A program made the translations under genes and the position numbers. The notes below the pieces were generated by a model. It was not told where the DNA came from and did no database searches. It saw only the letters and a program-made list of their open reading frames with translations. From Acidobacteriota bacterium (lineage in GTDB: Bacteria > Acidobacteriota > Polarisedimenticolia > J045), in the NCBI GenBank assembly GCA_027064265.1, contig JAMOQA010000524.1:1-6828 (forward strand): a stretch of 6,828 nt of DNA, given 5' to 3'. Numbering within the stretch: the first letter of the stretch is position 1; every line of letters begins with the position of its first letter. Below, piece by piece: positions 1-5,843 of this stretch.

Positions 1-1
1 C

Positions 2-295
2 AGGGAGGATGTTCCCCGGGGGACCGGGATGCTCTTCGTCTTCCCGCGGCCGGCGGCGGAGCCGTTCTGGATGAGGGGCTGCCTCGTGCCCCTCGACATC
101 GCCTGGCTCGACGCGAGCGGCAGGGTGCTCCATCTCGAGGAAGGCCTGCAACCGTGCCGGGAGGATCCGTGCCCCACCTGGGCCCCGCGACGGGCGGCGT
201 CGTTCGTCATCGAGGTCGCGGCCGGGGAGGCCCGGCGGCTGGGGATCGTGCCGGGAGCGGTCGTTCTCCTCGCGCCGCTCGGGGAGGGGCGGTGA
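2..295 (+). CDS. DUF192 family protein, C-terminal part (5' end outside window)
   Basis: The reading frame is open from the first base to the TGA at 293-295. An ATG at 29 exists, but it is the internal Met of the family motif GMLFVF, and the preceding codons (REDVPRGTG) fit the usual run-up, so the real start lies upstream. Family signs in order are GMLFVFP, then FWMRGCLVPLDIAWLD (family form FWMKNTLIPLDIAFLD), then a PC..DPCP two-cysteine segment, then FVIEVAAGEARRLGI..G, the usual C-terminal strand and turn. DUF192 proteins are small beta-rich proteins, often exported, with no firmly established biochemical role. An export signal, if present, would lie outside the window. The stop overlaps the start of the next gene (GTGA), so the two are probably co-translated. 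The family assignment is confident; no function is claimed. Confidence 0.88.
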   Translation, partial: REDVPRGTGMLFVFPRPAAEPFWMRGCLVPLDIAWLDASGRVLHLEEGLQPCREDPCPTWAPRRAASFVIEVAAGEARRLGIVPGAVVLLAPLGEGR

Positions 296-1410
296 GGGGG
301 CCGGTCGGCCGGGTGGTGGTCGCGGCGGTCCTCGCCGCCGCGTTCCCTGCCGGCGCGAACGGACCCGGCACGGGGGAGACCGTGCGGGTCGGCACGCCCC
401 CGGCGACACTCGCCGCCCAGGCGAGAGAGCGGCTCGGGGGCGACTTCGCCCGGGCGGACGTGCCGGTCGAGGTGGCCCCGGCGGGAGACCGCGCGCGGGT
501 CGCCGCCTCGTGGCTCGCCGAGGCGTTTGCCCCGGCGGATGCCGCCGCGTGCCGGGACGTGCTGGCGGCGCTGGGGATCCCTTCCGCCGGACCGGCCCCC
601 GGGATCCTGGGCGCCGCGTGGCCCGCCGACCGGCCGGCGGCGGAGGATGGCGGGAAGGGACGGATCCTCGTCCCGGACAGCCTGCCGCCCCTCTCCGCCG
701 CGGACCTGGAGCTGTTCCGGCTGGTCGGGCTCGTGCCGTTCGAGATCGCGGCGACCGGGGAGCGGGCCCGGGCGGTGGCCTTCCGTCACCTCGGGCCGCG
801 GCCCGCGGACCCGCTGCTCCGGGCGGCGCGGGCGGCGCGGGCAGAGGGCGTGGCGCGCCTCGCGGGAATCGTCGTGACGGTCACCGGGGCGGGGCTCGCG
901 GGAGACGAGGTGGGCCGGGCACTCCCGGAACTCGACGGGGACCGGGCGGGGTGGCCCCGGGAGGTGGTCGGCCGGCTCGGCCTCGACCCGGTCCGGCGGG
1001 TCCTCGCGGAGGCGTACCTGCGGGACGGCCTCCGCTGGGCGGCGTACGCCTGGCTGCGCGGCGGGTGGGAGGGACTCGCGGCCGCCCTGGAGCGGCCGGG
1101 GATCGGCCCGGCGGAGCTCCTGGTGCCCGCGCGGCGCGGCCGGACCTCCGCGGCCGACGTCGACACCTGCCGTCTCGGGCCGCGGGTCGCCGGTCTCCTC
1201 CTGGCCGGCGATTCCGATGCCCCGGTGGTCGACCGGCTCCTCGAGGATCGCTGGGAGCTCGTGCCGCAGACCGGCCGGCTCCGGGCGACCTTGCGGGTCG
1301 AGGACGGGGCGGTCACCGACCTGCTGGCGGTCCTGCCGGACGGCGCACGGATCGTGGGGATCCACGGGTCCTCCGTCACCGTCGAGGTTCCGCCGCGCCT
1401 TCCCCGGTGA
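292..1410 (+). CDS. Exported protein of unknown function, possible degenerate metallopeptidase-like protein
   Basis: This 372-residue protein starts at GTG 292, which overlaps the preceding stop (GTGA). The frame is open further upstream, but that part only shadows the DUF192 gene, and the GTG places a signal peptide at the N-terminus: R2, R7, a hydrophobic run at 8-20 and a likely cleavage after A-G-A at 20-22. The mature protein is Ala/Arg/Gly-rich and mostly helical in appearance, with two cysteines (87 and 293). No catalytic motif is visible. The layout recalls secreted gluzincin-like proteins: a VPVEV strand at 57-61, an 'ALGI' turn near 93, an ARAEGVARLAG helix at 182-192 (family-like 'EG.A.L'), a GLRWAAYAWLRGGW segment at 246-259 followed by a 'P.ELLVP' turn, and a LGPRVAGLLLAG segment at 295-306. 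However, there is no HExxH: the only histidines are 166 and 358. This likeness is from memory of family patterns and is inference. It shares a transcript with the DUF192 gene rather than with nuo. Confidence 0.8.
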   Translation: MRGPVGRVVVAAVLAAAFPAGANGPGTGETVRVGTPPATLAAQARERLGGDFARADVPVEVAPAGDRARVAASWLAEAFAPADAAACRDVLAALGIPSAGPAPGILGAAWPADRPAAEDGGKGRILVPDSLPPLSAADLELFRLVGLVPFEIAATGERARAVAFRHLGPRPADPLLRAARAARAEGVARLAGIVVTVTGAGLAGDEVGRALPELDGDRAGWPREVVGRLGLDPVRRVLAEAYLRDGLRWAAYAWLRGGWEGLAAALERPGIGPAELLVPARRGRTSAADVDTCRLGPRVAGLLLAGDSDAPVVDRLLEDRWELVPQTGRLRATLRVEDGAVTDLLAVLPDGARIVGIHGSSVTVEVPPRLPR

Positions 1411-1412
1411 CT

Positions 1413-1453
1413 GGTTCGGGTCGGCGACGGGTCGGCTGACCCGGACCCCTTTC
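1413..1453 (+). terminator. Strong hairpin after the upstream gene, likely terminator
   Basis: GGTTCGGGTC (1413-1422) pairs with GACCCGGACC (1438-1447) over ten base pairs, including one G-T wobble, with a 15-base loop. It begins two bases after the stop codon of the exported-protein gene. Only a short CCTTT follows, so the U tract is weak, but the position and stem strength fit an end to the upstream transcript. Long G/C stems are common by chance at this base composition, which limits confidence. Confidence 0.45.
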
Positions 1454-1493
1454 CAGGTTTCTCCGCCCGGGGCGAGACGTGCCGAAAACGTGG

Positions 1494-1522
1494 TTGAGCC
1501 GCGGGGGGGGCTTTGCTAGGCT
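1494..1522 (+). promoter_or_regulatory. Sigma70-like promoter for the nuo operon
   Basis: TTGAGC at 1494-1499 (-35) and TAGGCT at 1517-1522 (-10) are separated by exactly 17 bases and match the TTGACA/TATAAT consensus at 4 of 6 and 3 of 6 positions. The pair lies in the only non-coding gap upstream of nuoA, and a transcript would start near 1528-1531, about 160 bases before the nuoA ATG. The spacer is mostly a run of eight Gs. No operator or activator site was recognised. This is a sequence match only; the start has not been mapped. Confidence 0.55.
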
Positions 1523-1534
1523 TGCCCCCCTTTT
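1505..1534 (+). terminator. G/C hairpin with T run overlapping the nuo -10 element
   Basis: GGGGGGC (1505-1511) is perfectly complementary to GCCCCCC (1524-1530), with a 12-base loop (1512-1523), and is followed by TTTT (1531-1534). This has the shape of an intrinsic terminator with a short U tract and could act as a second stop for transcripts from the upstream unit. The loop contains the proposed -10 box TAGGCT. It may instead be only promoter DNA that happens to be self-complementary. Confidence 0.35.
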
Positions 1535-1687
1535 GGGCCCCCGGTGACGGGACGGAAGGGAGCCACGGGGGCCGACGCACCACGAGCGGGGAAGACGGGA
1601 GCTTTCGGTCCCCGGCCCGACGGGTCGCGGGGCCGCGCCACGCCGGCCGGGGCCGTGCCGTGCCCTTCGCCGGGACGAGGTCGAGGG
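1531..1687 (+). other. GC-rich untranslated leader of the nuo operon
   Basis: About 157 bases lie between the predicted transcription start and nuoA. An open frame runs through it into nuoA from ATG 1544, but it would add 48 Arg/Gly/Pro-rich residues unlike any NuoA N-terminus, so it is read here as untranslated. CGGTCCCCGGCC (1606-1617) can pair with GGCCGGGGCCG (1645-1655) with one bulged base, enclosing 27 bases. The stem ends about 20 bases before the nuoA ribosome site at 1677-1680. No known riboswitch or structured RNA was recognised. Confidence 0.35.
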
Positions 1688-2041
1688 ATGACCGGTTACC
1701 TTCCGATCGCCGTGATGATCCTGATCGGGGCGGGGCTTCCCCTCGTCGCCTTCGGGGTCTCGATGCTGCTCGCCCCCCGGAAGCCCGAGCCGCTGAAGTA
1801 CACGTCGTACGAGTGCGGCGTCGAGCCGACCGGCGGGGTCCGCGAGCGGTTCTCGATCCGGTACTATGTGATCGCGGTGCTCTTCGTCATCTTCGACGTG
1901 GAGACGATCTTCCTGTTCCCCTGGGCGGTCCGGTACCGGGTGCTCGGCTGGTTCGGTTTCGTGGAGATGGCCCTGTTCATCGGCGTGCTGGTCCTCGGCT
2001 ACGCGTACGCCTGGAAGAAAGGAGCCCTCGAATGGGCCTGA
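1688..2041 (+). CDS. nuoA: NADH-quinone oxidoreductase subunit A
   Basis: NuoA is a small membrane subunit at the junction between the peripheral and membrane arms of complex I; with NuoH, NuoJ and NuoK it helps couple quinone reduction to ion translocation. The 117-residue product has the usual length and three hydrophobic segments, near residues 5-28, 60-80 and 86-108. Between the first two lies the cytoplasmic loop with YECGVEPTG (41-49), the family signature. The second segment carries FDVETIFLFPWA, with Asp70 and Glu72 in the spacing of the E. coli pair Asp79/Glu81. The start ATG 1688 is preceded by GAGG at 1677-1680, seven bases away, and places the first membrane helix directly after the N-terminus. 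It is the first gene of the operon, downstream of the predicted promoter. Its last ten bases overlap nuoB. Confidence 0.97.
   Translation: MTGYLPIAVMILIGAGLPLVAFGVSMLLAPRKPEPLKYTSYECGVEPTGGVRERFSIRYYVIAVLFVIFDVETIFLFPWAVRYRVLGWFGFVEMALFIGVLVLGYAYAWKKGALEWA
2018..2024 (+). promoter_or_regulatory. Ribosome binding site of nuoB inside nuoA
   Basis: AAAGGAG, seven bases before ATG 2032, lies within the last codons of nuoA. It fixes the nuoB start and implies coupled translation of the two subunits through the ten-base overlap. Confidence 0.75.
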
Positions 2042-2526
2042 TCGAGGGAAAGCTGCCCGACGGCATCCTGACGACGACGGTCGACTCGGTCTTCGCCTGG
2101 GCGCGGAAGTCGGCGATCTGGCCGATGACCTTCGGCCTCGCCTGCTGCGCCATCGAGATGATGGCGGCCGGCGCCTCCCGGTTCGACCTGGACCGGTTCG
2201 GGGCCGGGATCTTCCGGGCCACGCCCCGCCAGTCCGACCTGATGATCGTCGCCGGGACGGTGACCGAGAAGATGGCGCCCCTGGTCCGGCGCCTCTACGA
2301 GCAGATGCCGGAGCCGAAGTGGGTGATCGCGATGGGGATCTGCGCCACCTCCGGGGGGCCGTTCCCGACCTACTCCACGGTCCAGGGGGTCGACCGGATC
2401 GTCCCCGTCGACGTCTACGTCCCCGGCTGCCCGCCGCGGCCGGAGGCGCTGATCTACGCCCTGATGCGGCTCCAGGAGAAGATCCAGCAGACCCGCACCC
2501 TGGCCCGCCCCAGGGGCGCGGCGTAG
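2032..2526 (+). CDS. nuoB: NADH-quinone oxidoreductase subunit B (N2 cluster subunit)
   Basis: NuoB carries the terminal [4Fe-4S] cluster N2, which passes electrons to quinone in the pocket formed with NuoD and NuoH. The product has 164 residues. All four ligands are present: the adjacent pair Cys38-Cys39 in FGLACCAIEMM, Cys104 in MGICATSGGPFPTYS, and Cys133 in VDVYVPGCPPRPEAL. Their spacing matches that of E. coli Cys63, 64, 129 and 158. RFDLDRFGAG (50-59) and PRQSDLMIVAGTV (65-77) are also family segments. The N-terminus is short (37 residues before the first cysteine), as in many non-enterobacterial NuoB. The ATG is supported by a good ribosome site within nuoA. The TAG stop lies 13 bases before nuoC, whose weak ribosome site AGGGGG overlaps this stop. 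No key residue is missing. Confidence 0.98.
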   Translation: MGLIEGKLPDGILTTTVDSVFAWARKSAIWPMTFGLACCAIEMMAAGASRFDLDRFGAGIFRATPRQSDLMIVAGTVTEKMAPLVRRLYEQMPEPKWVIAMGICATSGGPFPTYSTVQGVDRIVPVDVYVPGCPPRPEALIYALMRLQEKIQQTRTLARPRGAA

Positions 2527-2539
2527 GGGGCACGCGACC

Positions 2540-3079
2540 ATGGCCGACGAGAAGACCGGAACCCCCGAGGAGCAGCCCGGCGACCCCCGCGCGGCGGAGG
2601 TCCCCTCGGTGCCCGTCGACCGCCTGCGGGCGGCGATGGCGGAGTCCGTCGAGGAGGTCCGCTACTGGGCCGGGGTCCCGATCGTCCGCGTGCGGCGCGA
2701 CGACGTGGCCCGGGTGCTCGAGTTCCTGCGGGACGACCCGGACTGCCGGATGAACCACCTCTCCACCCTGTTCGCCACCCACTGGCCGGAAGGGGAGCAC
2801 GGCACCCTCGAGGTGACGTACTGCCTCTACTCGACGGTCCACGGGCACCTGCTGACGGTGAAGGCCTGGACCCGCGACGAGGAGCCGGTCCCGTCGGTCG
2901 CCGAGGTGTTCCCGGTGGCCGACTGGAACGAGCGGGAGGCGTACGACCTGGTGGGTGTCCGGTTCTCCGGGCACCCGGACCTCGCGCGGATCCTCCTGCC
3001 GGACGACTGGGAGGGTCACCCCCTGCGCAAGGACTACCCCCTCGAGGGGAAGCCGGGGGACCACAAGAGCTACCGCTGA
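2540..3079 (+). CDS. nuoC: NADH-quinone oxidoreductase subunit C
   Basis: NuoC is the 30-kDa-type peripheral subunit, with no cofactor, that packs against NuoD in the connecting module. The product has 179 residues. The first 25 or so are acidic, Pro/Glu-rich and probably disordered, followed by the folded domain from about residue 28. The family signature spans 129-168: WNEREAYDLVGV, FSGHPDLARILLPDDWEGHP, then LRKDYPL. It is a free-standing gene, not fused to nuoD as in E. coli and some other bacteria. The ribosome site (AGGGGG at 2525-2530, nine bases from the ATG) is weaker than those of most genes downstream. The ATG is the only plausible start after the nuoB stop. The stop lies 13 bases before nuoD. 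Confidence 0.97.
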   Translation: MADEKTGTPEEQPGDPRAAEVPSVPVDRLRAAMAESVEEVRYWAGVPIVRVRRDDVARVLEFLRDDPDCRMNHLSTLFATHWPEGEHGTLEVTYCLYSTVHGHLLTVKAWTRDEEPVPSVAEVFPVADWNEREAYDLVGVRFSGHPDLARILLPDDWEGHPLRKDYPLEGKPGDHKSYR

Positions 3080-3092
3080 CGGGGAGGCGACC

Positions 3093-4193
3093 GTGTTCCG
3101 CACCCAGGAGCTCGAGATCAACATGGGGCCGCAGCACCCCGCCACCCACGGGGTGCTCCGGCTGCTCCTCACGCTCGACGGCGAGACGATCGTCGGGATG
3201 AAGCCGATCATTGGCTACCTGCACCGGGGGGTGGAGAAGCTCTCCGAGACCCGGACGTACCCGCAGATCATCCCGTACACCGACCGGCTCGACTACGTCG
3301 CCTCCTTCGCGGAGAACCACTCCTACGTCGGCGCCGTCGAGAAGCTGCTCGGCATCGATCCGCCGCCGCGGGCGAAGTACCTGCGGGTGATCCTCGCCGA
3401 GTTCCAGCGGATCGCGAGTCACCTGCTGTGGCTGGCGACCCACGCCCTCGACATCGGGGCGATGACCATCTTCCTCTACACGTTCCGGGAGCGCGAGAAG
3501 ATCCTCGACCTGTTCGAGGCGTACTGTGGCGCCCGGCTCACCTACAACGCGGTCCGGATCGGCGGGATGCCCTTCGACCTCCCCGACGGTTGGGTCGACG
3601 CGGCGAAGCGGATGCTCGACGAGTTCCCGGTCCGGCTCCAGCAGTACGAGACGCTGCTGACGAACAACCGGATCTGGCGCAAGCGGACCGAGGGGATCGG
3701 GGTGATCGACGCCGACACCGCCCTGGCCTGGGGGCTCACCGGCCCGTCCCTGCGCGGGTCCGGCATCGACTACGACGTCCGCAAGCATCTTCCGTACGAG
3801 GTCTACGACGAGCTGGACTTCGACGTGCCGGTCGGGGAGCGGGGCGACACCTACGACCGGTACCTGGTGCGGATGGAGGAGATGCGCCAGTCCCGCCGGA
3901 TCATCCTCCAGGCTCTCGAGAACCTGCCGGACGGCGACGTGATGACCAGGGTCCCGAAGCGGATCAAGGCCCCCGCCGGTGCGGAGGCGTACTTCATGAC
4001 CGAGTCTCCCCGCGGGGAGATGTCGGTCTACCTGCAGGCGGACGGTTCCGACAAGCCGTACCGCGTGCGCTTCCGCTCGCCGTCCTTCAACAACCTCCAG
4101 GCACTGCCGGTGCTCTCGAAGGGGCACATGGTGGCCGACGTGATCGCGCTGATCGGGACGATCGACATCGTCCTCGGCTGCGTGGATCGTTGA
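3093..4193 (+). CDS. nuoD: NADH-quinone oxidoreductase subunit D (49-kDa type, quinone site)
   Basis: NuoD is related to the large subunit of [NiFe] hydrogenases and forms most of the quinone headgroup pocket. The product has 366 residues. The GTG start is preceded by GGGGAGG (3081-3087), five bases away; an open frame upstream only shadows nuoC. NMGPQHPATHGVLR (10-23) gives His19, and DRLDY gives Tyr68. These are 49 residues apart, as are bovine His59 and Tyr108, the quinone ligands. Other family segments are GYLHRGVEKL (41-50), the EFQRIASHLLWL helix, and PSFNNLQALPVLSKG near the end. There are no Ni-binding CxxC pairs, as expected for complex I. One oddity is the C-terminal segment DIVLGCVDR, with Cys363 where homologues I know have Glu or Asp. 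nuoH follows after 16 bases; no nuoE, nuoF or nuoG lies between. Confidence 0.98.
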   Translation: MFRTQELEINMGPQHPATHGVLRLLLTLDGETIVGMKPIIGYLHRGVEKLSETRTYPQIIPYTDRLDYVASFAENHSYVGAVEKLLGIDPPPRAKYLRVILAEFQRIASHLLWLATHALDIGAMTIFLYTFREREKILDLFEAYCGARLTYNAVRIGGMPFDLPDGWVDAAKRMLDEFPVRLQQYETLLTNNRIWRKRTEGIGVIDADTALAWGLTGPSLRGSGIDYDVRKHLPYEVYDELDFDVPVGERGDTYDRYLVRMEEMRQSRRIILQALENLPDGDVMTRVPKRIKAPAGAEAYFMTESPRGEMSVYLQADGSDKPYRVRFRSPSFNNLQALPVLSKGHMVADVIALIGTIDIVLGCVDR

Positions 4194-4209
4194 CCGGGGA
4201 GGAGCGGCC

Positions 4210-5301
4210 GTGCAGACCTTCCTCGAAGCGTTCCTCGTTCCCGCGATCCAGGCGGTGGTCGTGGTGCTCCTGATGCTCCTCGCCGTGGCCTACATCACGC
4301 TCCTGGAGCGGAAGGTCATCGCCTTCATGCAGGTCCGGATCGGCCCGAACCGGGTCGGTCCCCGGGGCCTCCTGCAGCCGATCGCCGACGTGGTGAAGCT
4401 GCTGCTCAAGGAGGACATCGTCCCGGCGAAGGCCGACCGGTTCGTCTTCTGGCTGGCACCGATCCTGGTGACGATGACCGCCATCGCGGCCCTCGCGGTG
4501 ATCCCCTGGGCGGGGACGGATGCGACCCTGCACGTCCTCGGCTACGAGATCCGCCCGGTGATCACCGACGTCAACGTCGGGATCATCTACGTTCTTTCGA
4601 TCTCCTCGATCGGTGTCTTCGGCATCGTGCTCGGTGGCTGGGCCAGCCACTCGAAGTACCCCCTGCTCGGGGGGCTGCGGAGCGCGGCCCAGATGATTTC
4701 CTACGAGGTGCCGCTCGGGCTCGCCATCATCGGGGCCCTGATGATCGCGGAAACCGCCTCGACGGTGAAGATCGTCGAGTGGCAGGCCCGGCACACGTGG
4801 CTCTTCTGGCTGCAGCCGGTCGGCGTGCTGCTCTTCTACATCGCGGGTGTCGCGGAGAACAACCGGGCCCCGTTCGACCTCCCCGAGGCGGAGAGCGAGC
4901 TGGTCGCCGGGTTCCACACCGAGTACTCGGGGATGAAGTTCGCGTTCTTCTTCCTCGGCGAGTACATCTCGATGATCGTGGTCTCGGCGCTGGTCGTCAC
5001 CATCTACTTCGGCGGCTGGCTGCCCATCACCTTCGGGCTCGGCTACCTGGTGCCGGCGATCCCGGCCGCCCTCTCGGGGGCCTGGGGCGGGCCGGGGGTC
5101 CACCTGGCGTTCGGGGTCTTCTGGTTCGCCCTGAAGACGTTCCTGGTCCTCTACGTGTACCTCTGGCTTCGGGCCACCTTCCCGCGGTACCGCTACGACC
5201 AGCTGATGGAGGTCGGGTGGAAGTTCATGATTCCCGTCAGCCTGGCCTGGATTCTCTTCACCGGCGTCGCGCTGCTCGCGTTCGACGCGCTCGCGGCCTG
5301 A
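4210..5301 (+). CDS. nuoH: NADH-quinone oxidoreductase subunit H
   Basis: NuoH (ND1 type) is the membrane subunit that holds the quinone entry tunnel and links it to the proton path. The 363-residue, very hydrophobic product has about eight membrane segments. Conserved segments are LLERKVIAFMQ (31-41), RIGPNRVGPRGLLQPIAD (43-60), the cytoplasmic loop with AENNRAPFDLPEAESELV (215-232) and AGFHTEYSGMKF (233-244), rich in the conserved acidic residues, and WLRATFPRYRYDQLM (319-333). The start is GTG 4210, with the strong ribosome site GGGGAGGAG at 4196-4204. The region between the sixth and seventh membrane segments (about 268-298, with GAWGGPG) is somewhat longer than in the compact versions I know. 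The stop is ten bases from nuoI. Confidence 0.98.
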   Translation: MQTFLEAFLVPAIQAVVVVLLMLLAVAYITLLERKVIAFMQVRIGPNRVGPRGLLQPIADVVKLLLKEDIVPAKADRFVFWLAPILVTMTAIAALAVIPWAGTDATLHVLGYEIRPVITDVNVGIIYVLSISSIGVFGIVLGGWASHSKYPLLGGLRSAAQMISYEVPLGLAIIGALMIAETASTVKIVEWQARHTWLFWLQPVGVLLFYIAGVAENNRAPFDLPEAESELVAGFHTEYSGMKFAFFFLGEYISMIVVSALVVTIYFGGWLPITFGLGYLVPAIPAALSGAWGGPGVHLAFGVFWFALKTFLVLYVYLWLRATFPRYRYDQLMEVGWKFMIPVSLAWILFTGVALLAFDALAA

Positions 5302-5311
5302 GGAGGCGGAC

Positions 5312-5824
5312 GTGGCGATCAAGGTCAAGCGCACCCCGCGGCCGGAGCGCCCCCCGCTCTGGAAGCGGCTGGTCCTCGGCGAGCTGATCGAGGGCCTGAT
5401 GGTCACCCTCGTGCACAACTTCCGGGCGCTGCGGGAGCCGTTCACGGTCCAGTACCCGGACGAGCAGCTGCCCCTCGAGCCGCGGTACCGGGGCGTGCCG
5501 CGCCTGCGGTCCCACCCCGAGACCGGGGAAGAACTCTGCATTTCCTGCCACCAGTGCGAGCGGATCTGCCCCGACCGGTGCATTCACATCGAGGACGAGC
5601 CGCACCCCTCGGGGCGGGGCAAGCGCCCGAGGGTGTTCACCATCGACTACGAGCGCTGCTGCCTCTGCGGGCTCTGCGTCGAGGCCTGTCCGACGAAACC
5701 GGTCACCTCGATCTACATGAGCCATGACTTCGAGCTCGCGCGCTACCGGAGGGACGAGTTCAAGGCGGATCTCCGGGAGCTCTACTTCGGCAAGGACAAG
5801 GTGGTCTACGGCCGCCGGTCCTGA
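5312..5824 (+). CDS. nuoI: NADH-quinone oxidoreductase subunit I (two [4Fe-4S] clusters)
   Basis: NuoI is the ferredoxin-like subunit that carries clusters N6a and N6b and passes electrons to NuoB. The 170-residue product begins with a basic, amphipathic N-terminal part (about 1-45) that lies on the membrane. The first cluster motif is Cys76, 79, 82, 86 (CISCHQCERICP) and the second is Cys116, 119, 122, 126 (CLCGLCVEACP preceded by Cys116). Cys90 and Cys117 are extra. After the second motif the chain reads TKPVTSIYMSHDFELA, about three residues longer than the common 'CPTDAI.M...YELA' form. The GTG start follows a perfect AGGAGG (5301-5306), five bases away, which begins at the last base of the nuoH stop. 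In a complex without NuoE, NuoF and NuoG in the operon, this subunit is a plausible docking point for an alternative electron donor (inference). Confidence 0.97.
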   Translation: MAIKVKRTPRPERPPLWKRLVLGELIEGLMVTLVHNFRALREPFTVQYPDEQLPLEPRYRGVPRLRSHPETGEELCISCHQCERICPDRCIHIEDEPHPSGRGKRPRVFTIDYERCCLCGLCVEACPTKPVTSIYMSHDFELARYRRDEFKADLRELYFGKDKVVYGRRS

Positions 5825-5843
5825 CGGCGGGGAGGACGGAACC

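Noticed and set aside
29..295. DUF192 gene starting at ATG 29 as a complete short protein
   Set aside because: The Met is the internal residue of the GMLFVF motif, and the frame is open and family-like upstream to the window edge, so the gene is cut by the window.
1429..1442. Small hairpin GGGTC-GGCT-GACCC as a separate element
   Set aside because: It competes with the longer 1413-1447 stem for the same bases, so it is treated as an alternative fold of that hairpin.
1545..1575. Resemblance to the SRP RNA tip (a CGGAAGG tetraloop motif flanked by GGTGACGGGA and GAGCC)
   Set aside because: The bases flanking GGAA do not pair beyond one C-G, and the conserved internal loop is not matched, so this is probably a chance similarity.
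1544..1687. N-terminal extension of NuoA from ATG 1544
   Set aside because: The added 48 residues are Arg/Gly/Pro-rich and unlike any NuoA. ATG 1688 has a proper ribosome site and gives the normal protein length.
1376..4127. Very long open frames on the minus strand (611 codons at 1376-3211, 557 codons at 2454-4127) and similar ones further on
   Set aside because: They lie opposite nuoA-nuoD, are Arg/Pro/Gly/Asp-rich without family motifs, and arise because stop codons are rare in the antisense of very GC-rich genes.
3428..4273. Plus-strand open frame of 281 codons inside nuoD
   Set aside because: It is an out-of-frame shadow of nuoD with Arg/Asp/Gly-rich composition and no motif.
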